Below, piece by piece: positions 14,772-23,585 of a stretch of 38,820 nt of DNA (position 1 is its first letter; every line of letters begins with the position of its first letter). The position numbers and the translations under genes were made by a program. Origin of the DNA: Flavonifractor sp. An92 (lineage in GTDB: Bacteria; Bacillota; Clostridia; Oscillospirales; Oscillospiraceae); NCBI RefSeq assembly GCF_002159175.1, contig NZ_NFGZ01000027.1:1-38820 (forward strand), read 5' to 3'. The notes beneath the pieces were generated by a model. The model was not told the DNA's origin. It did not search any database and was given only the letters and a program-made list of their open reading frames with translations.

Positions 14772-14786
14772 AATTTTACAAAAGTT
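14772..14786. promoter_or_regulatory. Imperfect copy of the ROK palindrome
   Basis: AATTTTACAAAAGTT, about 15 bases after the expected transcription start, matches the ROK-promoter palindrome except for one missing C and one T-to-C change. Its position suits a roadblock or repression site. Confidence 0.55.
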
Positions 14787-14846
14787 ATTTCTCATAGTGA
14801 GGCACATGGGCACAACCCAGACCGCCGGTTTACGGCGGGAGGGTAA

Positions 14847-16013
14847 ATGAAAAAACGAGTTCTTGCACTGGCTCTCTCCGCGACCATGGCTCTGTCTCTG
14901 ACCGCCTGCGGCGGCGGCACCAGCACCAGCAGCAACCCTCCCGCTGACGGCAGCACCGCGCCCGAGGGCGGCGGCACCCAGAAGATCGGCATTTCCATGC
15001 CCACCCAGTCTCTGGAGCGCTGGAACCGCGACGGTTCCTACCTGGACCAGCAGTTCAAGGACGCGGGCTATGAGACCATCCTCACCTACTCCGACAACGA
15101 CACCAACCGCCAGGTCAACGACATCCAGAACATGATCGCCGAGGATGTGGACCTTCTGGTGGTGGCCGCCATCGACGGCGAGGCGCTGAACACCGTCATG
15201 AACGAGGCCGGCGAGGCGGGCATCCCCATCATCGACTATGACCGTCTGATCATGAACGACAACGTCTCCTACTATGTGTCCTTCGACAACTACACCGTGG
15301 GCACCCTCCAGGGCCAGTATGTGGTGGACACCCTGGATCTGGACAACGCCGCCGGCCCCTTCAACATGGAGTTCACCGCCGGTGACCCCGCCGACAACAA
15401 CGCCGGCTACTTCTTCCAGGGCGCGGTGGACGTGCTCCAGCCCTACATCGACTCCGGCAAGCTGAACGTGGTCTCCGGTCAGACCGACTTTGACACCGTG
15501 GCCACCGACAAGTGGGACACCCAGACCGCTCTGGAGCGCGCCCAGAACGTGCTGGCCTCCTACTACGCTGACGGCACTCAGGTGGACGTGTGGCTCTGCT
15601 CCAACGACTCCACCGCTCTGGGCGTGACCCAGGCCATCCAGTCCGACTACGCCGGCTCCAACCAGCCCATCATCACCGGCCAGGACGGCGACGAGGCCAA
15701 CCTGAAGAACATCGTGGACAGCCTGCAGTCCATGACCGTCTATAAGGCCGTGGCCAACGAGGCCGTGGTCACCCTGGATCTGGGCAAGGCCATCTTGAAC
15801 GGCGACACCATCGACGAGAGCCTGATCAGCGCCTCCGGCTGGGAGTTTGACTGCTCCTTCGACACCGAGTCCTACTCCACCTCCGACGGCCACAACTGCC
15901 CCTCCTTCCTGCTGGTGCCCGACGTGGTCACCAAGGACAACATGATGGAGAAGCTGGTGGACACCGGTTACTACACCCAGGACGCCGACGGTTACCTCCA
16001 TCCCGCGGCCTGA
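14847..16013 (+). CDS. chvE: Sugar ABC transporter substrate-binding lipoprotein (CUT2, ChvE-like)
   Basis: A 388-residue exported lipoprotein with signal peptide and lipobox SLTAC (lipid-bearing C21), a Gly/Ser/Thr linker and a type-1 periplasmic-binding fold of the multiple-monosaccharide group (KIGISMPTQSLERWNRDG, then DNDTNRQVNDIQ). A small hairpin (CCGCCG/CGGCGG, 14822-14838) touches the GGGAGGG ribosome site and might tune translation. It is the first gene of the operon, followed by ATPase and permease. The family takes up aldoses such as xylose, arabinose, galactose or glucose, and the cargo here is not determined. Confidence 0.92.
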   Translation: MKKRVLALALSATMALSLTACGGGTSTSSNPPADGSTAPEGGGTQKIGISMPTQSLERWNRDGSYLDQQFKDAGYETILTYSDNDTNRQVNDIQNMIAEDVDLLVVAAIDGEALNTVMNEAGEAGIPIIDYDRLIMNDNVSYYVSFDNYTVGTLQGQYVVDTLDLDNAAGPFNMEFTAGDPADNNAGYFFQGAVDVLQPYIDSGKLNVVSGQTDFDTVATDKWDTQTALERAQNVLASYYADGTQVDVWLCSNDSTALGVTQAIQSDYAGSNQPIITGQDGDEANLKNIVDSLQSMTVYKAVANEAVVTLDLGKAILNGDTIDESLISASGWEFDCSFDTESYSTSDGHNCPSFLLVPDVVTKDNMMEKLVDTGYYTQDADGYLHPAA

Positions 16014-16043
16014 TCCAAAGCAAAATTTCCGTTTAGTTCAGCC

Positions 16044-16072
16044 AATGGGCGGGGCACTCTGCCCCGCCCATT
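16044..16072 (+). promoter_or_regulatory. Intercistronic hairpin after the binding-protein gene
   Basis: A 13-bp perfect stem (16044-16056 with 16060-16072) with a CTC loop and no T-run. Such hairpins often stabilise the binding-protein message or dampen read-through so that binding protein exceeds the membrane parts. Confidence 0.7.
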
Positions 16073-16109
16073 CTGCTGAGCGGCAGAGGTCGAAAGGAGG
16101 AACAACTCT

Positions 16110-17651
16110 TTGTCAAAGTATATTCTGGAGATGAAAAACATCACCAAGGAGTTCCCGGGCGTGAAGGCGCTGGACAACGTGAACCTCCAGGTGGAGCCGG
16201 GCGAGATCCACGCGCTGATCGGCGAGAACGGCGCGGGCAAGTCCACCCTGATGAACGTGCTCTCGGGCACCTATCCCGTCGGGTCCTACTCGGGTGAGAT
16301 CTACTACGAGGGCAAGCTCTGCCAGTTCAAGACCCAGAAGGACAGCGAGGCGGTGGGCATCGTCATCATCCACCAGGAGCTGGCCCTCATCCCGCTGCTC
16401 TCCATTGGTGAGAACATGTTCCTGGGCAATGAGATCCGCACCAAGGCGGGCTTCATCGACTGGAACAAGACCTATTATGAGGCCGAGCGCCACATGAAGC
16501 AGGTGGGCCTCAACGAGTCGGCCCAGACCCTGGTCAAGGACATCGGCACCGGCAAGCAGCAGCTGGTGGAGATCGCCAAGGCGTTTTCCAAGAAGGTGAA
16601 GCTCCTCATTCTGGACGAGCCCACCTCGTCCCTCAACGATGAGGACGCCAAGATGCTGCTGGACCTGCTCATAGAGTTCAAAAAGCAGGGCCTGACCTCC
16701 ATCATCATCACCCACAAGCTCAACGAGATCATCTACTGCGCCGACAAGGCCACCATCATCCGGGACGGCTCCACCATCGAGACCCTGGTCAAGGGCGTGG
16801 ACGAGTTCAGCGAGGACCGCATCATCAAGGGCATGGTGGGCCGGCCCATCGAGGACCGCTATCCCAAGCGGGAGCACAATGTCCAGGAGGAGGTCAGCTT
16901 CGAGGTGCGCAACTGGACCGTGCACCATCCCCTGTACCCCGAGCGGGTGGTGGACGACCACGTCTCCTTCCACGTCCACAAGGGCGAGGTGGTGGGCTTC
17001 TCCGGCCTCCAGGGCGCCGGGCGGACCGAGCTGGCCATGTCCATCTTCGGCCGCAGCTACGGGACGGACATCTCCGGCGAGGTCTACCTCAACGGGGAGC
17101 GGGTCCAGCTGAAGAACACCGAGGACGCCATCCGCCACAAGCTGGCCTATGTCACCGAGGACCGCAAGACCAACGGCCTCATCCTGGGAGAGTCCATCCG
17201 CTTCAACACCACCTTGGCCCGGCTGGACAAGGTCTGCGACCGGGGCGTCATCGACCGGGACCGGGAGGTCAAGGTGGCCGAGGACATCAAGGAGGAGATG
17301 GGCACCAAGACTCCCACCATCGAGCAGCACATCGGCAACCTCTCCGGCGGCAATCAGCAGAAGGCGCTGCTGGGCAAGTGGATGTTCACCGAGCCCGATG
17401 TGCTCATCCTGGATGAGCCCACCCGCGGCATCGACGTGGGCGCCAAATACGACATCTACTGTCTCATCAACGATATGGTCAGCCGGGGCAAGTCGGTGGT
17501 CATGATCTCCTCGGAGCTGCCGGAGCTGCTGGGCATGTGCGACCGGATCTACGTCATGAACGAGGGCCGGCTGCTGGCCGAGGTCAACGCGGCGGAGGCC
17601 ACCCAGGAGAGCATCATGGGTTACATCATCCGGGATACGGCGAAGTCTTGA
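16110..17651 (+). CDS. mmsA: Multiple-monosaccharide ABC transporter ATPase, double domain
   Basis: A 513-residue CUT2-type ATPase with two ABC domains. Domain 1 has Walker [10 protein letters not shown] (38-46) and a degenerate signature IGTGKQQL. Domain 2 has a degenerate Walker A (GLQGAGRTE) and signature LSGGNQQKA with Walker [12 protein letters not shown]. One weakened site per domain is normal for MmsA/GguA, XylG and RbsA. The TTG start follows a perfect AAAGGAGG (16093-16100) by nine bases. It is co-transcribed with the binding protein and permease. Confidence 0.95.
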   Translation: MSKYILEMKNITKEFPGVKALDNVNLQVEPGEIHALIGENGAGKSTLMNVLSGTYPVGSYSGEIYYEGKLCQFKTQKDSEAVGIVIIHQELALIPLLSIGENMFLGNEIRTKAGFIDWNKTYYEAERHMKQVGLNESAQTLVKDIGTGKQQLVEIAKAFSKKVKLLILDEPTSSLNDEDAKMLLDLLIEFKKQGLTSIIITHKLNEIIYCADKATIIRDGSTIETLVKGVDEFSEDRIIKGMVGRPIEDRYPKREHNVQEEVSFEVRNWTVHHPLYPERVVDDHVSFHVHKGEVVGFSGLQGAGRTELAMSIFGRSYGTDISGEVYLNGERVQLKNTEDAIRHKLAYVTEDRKTNGLILGESIRFNTTLARLDKVCDRGVIDRDREVKVAEDIKEEMGTKTPTIEQHIGNLSGGNQQKALLGKWMFTEPDVLILDEPTRGIDVGAKYDIYCLINDMVSRGKSVVMISSELPELLGMCDRIYVMNEGRLLAEVNAAEATQESIMGYIIRDTAKS

Positions 17652-17673
17652 TAAGGAAGGAGCAGGTACAGCC

Positions 17674-18873
17674 ATGAATGGTACCGTAATCAGAAATTCT
17701 CATAAGCGGACCTCGCGGGGGGTCGTCAATTTCCTGACCAAATATGCCATGGTCATCGCCCTTGTGGTGGTGTTCATCCTCTTTGCCTTTCTCACCGACT
17801 GGCGTCTGCTGTACGCCCAGAACATGTCCAACCTGATGCTGCAAAACGGCTATGTGCTGGTCATGGCCTGCGGTATGCTGCTGTGTATCCTCACCGGCGG
17901 CAACATCGACCTGTCCATCGGCTCGGTGATCTGTCTGGTGGGCGGCCTGGCCGCGGTGATGATCACCAACGCCTCCATGAATCCCATTCTGACCATCGTG
18001 ATCTGCCTGGCCGTGGGCTTGCTGGTGGGCGTGTGGCAGGGCTACTGGATCGGCTACGTGCGCATCCCGCCCTTCATCACCACCCTGGGCGGCATGTTCG
18101 TGTTCCGCGGCATCGGTCGTCTGGTGCTGGACAACAAGACCGTGGCCATTCAGGATTCTACCTTCCTGAACATCTTCACCGCCTACATCAAGATCCCCGG
18201 CCTGGACGACGGGGAGACGGTCTGGTCGGCCCTCATCGTGGGCGTGGTGGCCGCGCTCCTGGTGATCCTTAACACCGTGAAAAACCGCCGCGAGCGGGCC
18301 AAGAACGGCTATCGCCAGAACAAGGCGGTGTGGGACTACCTGAAGTCCGGCCTCATCGCCGCGCTGATCCTCTACTACTGCTACCTGCTCAGCCAGTACC
18401 GGGGCATCTCGGTCATGCTGGTGTGGGTGCTGGCCATCTGCCTCATCTACAACTTCATCACCGCCAAGACCGCCTTTGGCCGGTACTTCTACGCGGTGGG
18501 CGGCAACGAGAAGGCCACCAAGCTCTCCGGCATCAACACCGACAAGATCTACTTCATTGCCTACGCCAACATGGGCCTGCTGGCCGGCCTGTGCGGCCTG
18601 CTGAATGCCGCCCGGGTGGGCTCGGTCAACGGCTCCACCGGCACCTCCTTTGAGATGGACGCCATCGGCGCCTGCTTCATCGGCGGCGCGTCCGCCTACG
18701 GCGGCAGCGGCACCGTGGGCGGCGTGGTCATCGGCGCGCTGCTGCTGGGCGTCATCAATATGGGCATGTCCATCATGGGCATCGGCGACTCCTGGCAGTA
18801 TGTGGTCAAGGGCGGCGTGCTGCTGGTGGCGGTCATCTTCGACGTGGTGACCAGCCGCAAGTCCGGCAAGTAA
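17674..18873 (+). CDS. mmsB: Multiple-monosaccharide ABC transporter permease
   Basis: A 399-residue CUT2 permease (MmsB/GguB, XylH-like), with about ten membrane segments. Conserved signs are GGNIDLSIGSVICL, IPPFITTLGGMFVFRGIG and the C-terminal GGASAYGGSGTVGGVVIGA. The long form has an extra cytoplasmic loop near residues 190-215, typical of the MmsB group. It lies 22 bases after the ATPase gene with a GGAAGGAG site. Confidence 0.95.
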   Translation: MNGTVIRNSHKRTSRGVVNFLTKYAMVIALVVVFILFAFLTDWRLLYAQNMSNLMLQNGYVLVMACGMLLCILTGGNIDLSIGSVICLVGGLAAVMITNASMNPILTIVICLAVGLLVGVWQGYWIGYVRIPPFITTLGGMFVFRGIGRLVLDNKTVAIQDSTFLNIFTAYIKIPGLDDGETVWSALIVGVVAALLVILNTVKNRRERAKNGYRQNKAVWDYLKSGLIAALILYYCYLLSQYRGISVMLVWVLAICLIYNFITAKTAFGRYFYAVGGNEKATKLSGINTDKIYFIAYANMGLLAGLCGLLNAARVGSVNGSTGTSFEMDAIGACFIGGASAYGGSGTVGGVVIGALLLGVINMGMSIMGIGDSWQYVVKGGVLLVAVIFDVVTSRKSGK

Positions 18874-18891
18874 CGGCATCGGGAGGAAGCT

Positions 18892-20367
18892 ATGCTGTAC
18901 ATTGGAATCGATCTGGGTACCTCCGCCGTCAAGCTCCTGCTGATGGACGGGGAGGGGACCATCTGCAATCAGATCTCGCGGGAATACCCCCTGGAATTCC
19001 CCCGGCCCGGCTGGAGCCAGCAGGACCCGGAGGACTGGAAACGCGCAGTGCTGGAGGGCATTGGCACCCTGCTGGAGGGCTTTGACAAGTCCCAGGTGGC
19101 GGGCATCGGCGCCGGCGGGCAGATGCACGGGCTGGTGGTGCTGGACGAGCACGACCAGGTGATCCGCCCGGCCATCCTGTGGAACGACGGCCGCACCGCC
19201 GAGGAGGTGGAGTACCTCAACGGCGTGGTGGGGAAGGAGAAGCTCTCTGCCCTCACCGCCAACATCGCCTTCGCCGGCTTCACCGCCCCAAAACTTCTGT
19301 GGATGAAGAAGCACGAGCCGGAGCACTTCGCCCGCATCCGTAAGATCATGCTCCCCAAGGATTACATCAATTACATCCTCACCGGGGTCCACTGCACCGA
19401 CTGCTCCGACGCCAGCGGTATGCTGCTGCTGGATGTGGAGCACCGGTGCTGGAGCCGGGAGATGCTGGAGATTTGCGGCATCACCGAGGACCAGATGCCC
19501 CGGCTCTTTGAGAGCTATGAGCCGGTGGGGACCCTCCGTCCGGAGCTGGCCCAGCAGCTGGGCCTCCCCGGGAATGTGGTGGTCTGCGCCGGGGCGGGGG
19601 ACAACGCCGCCGCCGCCGTGGGCACCGGCACCGTGGGGGAGGGGGCCTGCAACCTGTCCATGGGCACCTCGGGCACCCTCTTCATCTCCAGCCAGCACTT
19701 TGGCGTGGACCCCAACAATGCCCTCCACGCCTTCGCCCACGCCGACGGGCACTACCACCTGATGGGGTGCATGCTCTCGGCGGCCAGCTGCAACCAGTGG
19801 TGGATGGACCGCATTCTGGGCTCCTCCGACTACGCCGGGGCCCAGGCGGCCATTGACCGGGAAAAGCTGGGGGAGAACCACGTCTATTTCCTGCCCTATC
19901 TGATGGGGGAGCGCTCCCCCATCAACGACACCAACGCCCGGGGCGCCTTTGTGGGCATGACCATGGACACCACCCGGGCCGACCTCACCCAGGCGGTGCT
20001 GGAGGGCGTGGCCTTTGCCATCCGGGACAGCCTGGAGGTGGCCCGCTCCCTGGGGCTGGACATCCGGCGCAGCAAGCTCTGCGGCGGCGGCGCCAAGAGC
20101 CCCCTGTGGCGGGAGATCCTGGCCAACGTGCTCAACGTGACGCTGGAGCTCCCCGCCTCGGAGCAGGGGCCCGGCATGGGCGGGGCCATGCTGGCCATGG
20201 TGGCCTGCGGGGCCTACCCCTCGGTGGAGGCGGTGTGCGACCACCTGGTGCGGGTGTCCGAGACCGTGGAGCCCGATCCGGAGCGGTCGGCCCGGTATGA
20301 GGCCCGCTATCAGCAGTTCCGCCAGATCTATCCCGCGCTGAAAAATGTCTACCCGCAGCTGCTGTAA
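18892..20367 (+). CDS. xylB: Xylulokinase-like FGGY carbohydrate kinase
   Basis: A 491-residue FGGY kinase, closest by motif to xylulokinase: DLGTSAVK (7-14) for ATP phosphate, GGQMHGLVVLD (75-85) with the MH pair that contacts the ketose, and catalytic D237 in GAGDNAA. It would phosphorylate the ketose made by the isomerase two genes downstream. Family members can prefer D-xylulose, D- or L-ribulose or fuculose, so the symbol is a best guess. It lies 18 bases after the permease gene. Confidence 0.88.
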   Translation: MLYIGIDLGTSAVKLLLMDGEGTICNQISREYPLEFPRPGWSQQDPEDWKRAVLEGIGTLLEGFDKSQVAGIGAGGQMHGLVVLDEHDQVIRPAILWNDGRTAEEVEYLNGVVGKEKLSALTANIAFAGFTAPKLLWMKKHEPEHFARIRKIMLPKDYINYILTGVHCTDCSDASGMLLLDVEHRCWSREMLEICGITEDQMPRLFESYEPVGTLRPELAQQLGLPGNVVVCAGAGDNAAAAVGTGTVGEGACNLSMGTSGTLFISSQHFGVDPNNALHAFAHADGHYHLMGCMLSAASCNQWWMDRILGSSDYAGAQAAIDREKLGENHVYFLPYLMGERSPINDTNARGAFVGMTMDTTRADLTQAVLEGVAFAIRDSLEVARSLGLDIRRSKLCGGGAKSPLWREILANVLNVTLELPASEQGPGMGGAMLAMVACGAYPSVEAVCDHLVRVSETVEPDPERSARYEARYQQFRQIYPALKNVYPQLL

Positions 20368-20392
20368 TGTGGAAAGGGAGAGGTGACAAACC

Positions 20393-21028
20393 ATGCTGAT
20401 CCATTCTGTCTTTGATCCCGACTTTGCCCCCTATGGCAAGGTGCTGGAGGGCTATGACACCGCCGCTCTGACGGACACCTTAACGGCCGTGACCCCCCTG
20501 CCCGAGGGAGTGGACTATGTGCCCTCCCAGCCGGAGCTGGAGGCCCTGCCCATCGCCGGGCAGTTTGCCTCCAACGCCTACGGCGGCATGCCCATCCAGC
20601 TGGGGTGGTGCAATGGCCACAATACCAAACTCAACTGCCTGGAGTACCACCGGGACAGCGAGCTGAACATCGGCTCGGAGGACTTTATCCTCCTGGTGGC
20701 CCGGGAGGACGATATCATCGACGGCCGCCTGAACACCGCCCGGGTAAAGGCCTTCCGGGCCCCCGCCGGAGCGGTGGTGGAGGTGTACGCCACCACGCTG
20801 CACTACGCCCCCTGCTCCGCTTCCAAGGGCGCCGGGTTCCGGGTGGTCATCGTGCTGCCCCGTGGCACCAACGGCCCCAAGCCCGCCATGACGCCCCTCA
20901 ACGGGGAGGACGAGACCCTGTGGGCCTGCAACAAGTGGCTGCTGGCCCACGCCGAGAGCAGCGAGGCCGCCCAGGGCGCGCCCGTACGTCTGGACGGTGT
21001 GAATGTGGATCTTGCCGCTGAACTGTAA
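20393..21028 (+). CDS. DUF4867-family protein in sugar operon
   Basis: A 211-residue soluble protein of the DUF4867 group, with the marks NAYGGMPIQLGWCNGHN and a C-terminal region like the cupin fold of ureidoglycolate lyases (CLEYHRDSELNIGSEDFILLVA). Function is not established. It lies between the kinase and isomerase genes with 25- and 32-base gaps, so it probably acts on the same sugar, perhaps as an epimerase or anomer-converting enzyme. That suggestion rests on position and fold only. Confidence 0.82.
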   Translation: MLIHSVFDPDFAPYGKVLEGYDTAALTDTLTAVTPLPEGVDYVPSQPELEALPIAGQFASNAYGGMPIQLGWCNGHNTKLNCLEYHRDSELNIGSEDFILLVAREDDIIDGRLNTARVKAFRAPAGAVVEVYATTLHYAPCSASKGAGFRVVIVLPRGTNGPKPAMTPLNGEDETLWACNKWLLAHAESSEAAQGAPVRLDGVNVDLAAEL

Positions 21029-21060
21029 GCGATACATTCTTGAAAAGAGAGGTTTTTGCT

Positions 21061-22533
21061 ATGTTTACCAATCTTCCTGAGGTCAAACTGGGCATCATTG
21101 CCGTGTCCCGCGACTGTTTCCCCATCGCCCTGTCCACCCAGCGCCGTCAGAACATCGTGGCCGCCTACGGCGAGGGCCTTTACGAGTGCCCCGTCACCGT
21201 GGAGAATGAGGCCGACGCCCTGAAGGCCCTGGACGACGTGAAGGCCCACGGGGTCAACGCCCTGGTGGTGTTCCTGGGCAACTTCGGACCCGAGACCCCC
21301 GAGACCCTCCTGTGCCAGAAGTTTGACGGCCCCACCATGTACGTGGCCGCCGCCGAGGGTGACGGCGACCTCATCAACGGCCGGGGCGACGCCTACTGCG
21401 GCGTACTCAACTGCTCCTACAATCTGGGCATGCGCCACCTGAAGGCCTACCTGCCCGAGTACCCGGTGGGCACTGCGGAGGAGTGCGCCGACATGATCCG
21501 GGAGTTCGTCCCCGTCGCCCGTGCCATTCTCGGCGTCAAGAATCTGAAGATCATCACCTTCGGGCCCCGTCCCCAGGACTTCTTCGCCTGCAACGCCCCC
21601 ATTAAGGGCCTCTATGAGCTGGGCGTCGAGGTGGAGGAGAACTCCGAGCTGGACCTGCTGGTGGCCTACAAGGCCCACGCCGGGGACCCGCGCATCCCCG
21701 AGGTGGTGGCCGACATGAAGGCGGAGATGGGCGAGCGGACCTATCCGGACCTGCTGGAGCGGATGGCGCAGTTTGAGCTGACCCTGCTGGACTGGGCCGA
21801 GCAGCACAAGGGCGCCCGGCAGTATGTGGCCTTCGCCGACAAGTGCTGGCCCGCCTTCCCCGAGCAGTTCGGCTTTGAGCCCTGCTATGTGAACTCCCGT
21901 CTGGCCGCCCGGGGTATCCCCGTGGCCTGCGAGGTGGACATTTACGGCGCGCTGAGCGAGTACATCGGCGCCTGCATCACCGGCGACGCAGTTACCCTGC
22001 TGGACATCAACAACTCCGTGCCCAAGTACATCTACGACGTGGACATCGCCGGCAAGTTCGACTACGACATTAAGGACACCTTCATGGGCTTCCACTGCGG
22101 CAACACCCCCAGCTGCAAGATGTGCGCTGGCTGCGCGGTGAAGTATCAGCTCATCCAGAACCGCCTGCTGGAGAACGGCGGTACCCCCGACTTTACCCGC
22201 GGCACCCTGGAGGGCGACATCGCCCCCGGCGCCATCACCTTCTACCGCCTGCAGTGCGACAGCGAGGGCAACCTGCGCTCCTACATCGCCCAGGGCGAGG
22301 TGCTGCCGGTGGCCACCCGCTCCTTCGGCGGCATCGGCATCTTCGCCATCCCCGAGATGGGCCGCTTCTACCGCCACGTCCTCATCCAGAAGCGCTATCC
22401 CCACCACGGCGCGGTGGCCTTCGCCCACTGCGGCAAGGCGCTCTTTGAGGTGTTCAAGTACTTCGGCATCGCCGATATCGCCTACAACCAGCCCAAGAGC
22501 CTGCCCTATCCCACTGAAAACCCCTTCGCGTAA
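21061..22533 (+). CDS. L-fucose/L-arabinose isomerase-family protein
   Basis: A 490-residue protein of the fucose/arabinose isomerase fold, with the N-terminal sugar-isomerase signature (KLGIIAVSRDCFPI) and a C-terminal FucI/AraA-like domain holding VACEVDIYGALSEY and FHCGNTPSCKMC. The ATG at 21061 follows AAGAGAGGT; a frame start at 21040 lacks such a site. Members convert an aldose to its ketose with Mn or related metals. It ends the operon and would feed the FGGY kinase. Its exact sugar is unknown, because it differs from both textbook FucI and AraA. Confidence 0.85.
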   Translation: MFTNLPEVKLGIIAVSRDCFPIALSTQRRQNIVAAYGEGLYECPVTVENEADALKALDDVKAHGVNALVVFLGNFGPETPETLLCQKFDGPTMYVAAAEGDGDLINGRGDAYCGVLNCSYNLGMRHLKAYLPEYPVGTAEECADMIREFVPVARAILGVKNLKIITFGPRPQDFFACNAPIKGLYELGVEVEENSELDLLVAYKAHAGDPRIPEVVADMKAEMGERTYPDLLERMAQFELTLLDWAEQHKGARQYVAFADKCWPAFPEQFGFEPCYVNSRLAARGIPVACEVDIYGALSEYIGACITGDAVTLLDINNSVPKYIYDVDIAGKFDYDIKDTFMGFHCGNTPSCKMCAGCAVKYQLIQNRLLENGGTPDFTRGTLEGDIAPGAITFYRLQCDSEGNLRSYIAQGEVLPVATRSFGGIGIFAIPEMGRFYRHVLIQKRYPHHGAVAFAHCGKALFEVFKYFGIADIAYNQPKSLPYPTENPFA

Positions 22534-22570
22534 GGAGATCGTCTGCGTCCAGACGGAAGACACTGTAAGC

Positions 22571-22612
22571 AGAAAAAGTACCGCGATCCATTGGATTGCG
22601 GTACTTTTTTGC
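22571..22612 (+). terminator. Sugar operon terminator, copy 2 of a dispersed repeat
   Basis: A 17-bp stem with one wobble (22573-22589 with 22593-22609), ATT loop and T-run. Nearly identical to the tRNA terminator at 12268-12306, including the flanking AG and GC bases. Confidence 0.88.
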
Positions 22613-22668
22613 GTTGCCGGCGGAAATGACTGAAATGAAAATTAAATTACATTTTACAAAGCGGTGCA

Positions 22669-22677
22669 TGCTATATT
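22669..22677 (+). promoter_or_regulatory. Likely extended -10 promoter of the ECF operon
   Basis: TGC-TATATT forms an extended -10 (TATATT 22672-22677). The best -35 candidate, TTACAT at 22647-22652, is 19 bases away and weak. A leader of about 58 bases follows before the first gene. Confidence 0.5.
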
Positions 22678-22741
22678 TACATTCCGGTGTTACACTGTGC
22701 TTGTGTTGTGAGAGACACCAAACATCGGGAGGAATCAAGTT

Positions 22742-23584
22742 ATGCGTACCATCCAAAAAACGTCTGCCACCCAATCGCAGAAGCTGATGATCTTTGTCCT
22801 GTCCATGTCCCTGTACGGACTGGCCACCCTGTTCACCGAACTGATCCCCAAATTCCAGGTGGGTCTGGTGGAATTCTCGGTGGAATTTTTCCTGTTCATC
22901 CCGCTGACCCTGGCCATGCTCTTTGATCCCCTGTCCGCCGCCCTGGGCGCGGCCACCGGCGAGCTGGTGTTCAGCGAGATCATGCTGGGCCAGTTCGGCG
23001 GCCTGGGCGAGCTGGAGAAGTTCCTGACGGTCACCATCGGCGTGTACCTGGCCGGCCGTCTGGTGAAGGACCCCCGGAACCGGACCATGGTGGGTCTGGC
23101 CGCCATCACCGGCACCGCCGCCCAGCTCTTCATGGGCATGGTGGTGGACGTCGTCAAGGTCCAGCTGGCCGTGGAGGACTTTGAGGCGGTGGAGGGCCTG
23201 CCCGAGAGCGTCTTTGCCACCGAGGGCTTCGCCTTCCTCAACGACCTGCTCTTCTCCGGCATTCTCTTCTGCCTGCTGCCCACCCTCTACCTGGTGCCCC
23301 GGCTGTACGGCAAGATCGAGCCCCTGCTGGGCATGGCCCCCCGCACCGCCGAGAGCCCCGTGGCCGGCCTGAGCCCCAAGATCCTGGCAGGGTGCGCCGT
23401 GGCCTTCCTCTGCGCCGTCGCGGCGGAGCTGGCCGCCACCGCCGGCATGTCCCTCATCGACTGGGAGGCCGAGTGGGCCGAGAGCGGTACCGCCCTGGCG
23501 ATCGGCATGGTGTGCGCCGCCGCTCTGGCGGTGGCCGCGCTGCTGGTCATCCGGAAGAACAGCGAAAGGAACGTGGCCTGCTGA
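22742..23584 (+). CDS. Presumed ECF transporter substrate-binding (S) component
   Basis: A 280-residue membrane protein with about eight hydrophobic segments. The first part (DPLSAALGAATGELVFSEI) resembles ECF S-components, and the gene directly precedes the ECF ATPase and T-protein, two bases from the ATPase start. No known substrate signature (biotin, thiamine, riboflavin, folate or cobalamin type) was recognised. At about 280 residues it is larger than most S-components (about 180-220), with two extra C-terminal helices. Assignment rests mainly on context. Confidence 0.72.
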   Translation: MRTIQKTSATQSQKLMIFVLSMSLYGLATLFTELIPKFQVGLVEFSVEFFLFIPLTLAMLFDPLSAALGAATGELVFSEIMLGQFGGLGELEKFLTVTIGVYLAGRLVKDPRNRTMVGLAAITGTAAQLFMGMVVDVVKVQLAVEDFEAVEGLPESVFATEGFAFLNDLLFSGILFCLLPTLYLVPRLYGKIEPLLGMAPRTAESPVAGLSPKILAGCAVAFLCAVAAELAATAGMSLIDWEAEWAESGTALAIGMVCAAALAVAALLVIRKNSERNVAC

Positions 23585-23585
23585 T

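Noticed and set aside
17626-20394. A 922-codon minus-strand frame opposite mmsB and xylB
   Set aside because: Low-complexity His/Gly/Val-rich product antisense to two well recognised genes, with no ribosome site.
22651-22660. ATTTTACAAA near the ECF promoter, resembling half of the ROK operator
   Set aside because: Only ten AT-rich bases match and the palindrome is missing, so a ROK link to the ECF operon is not supported.
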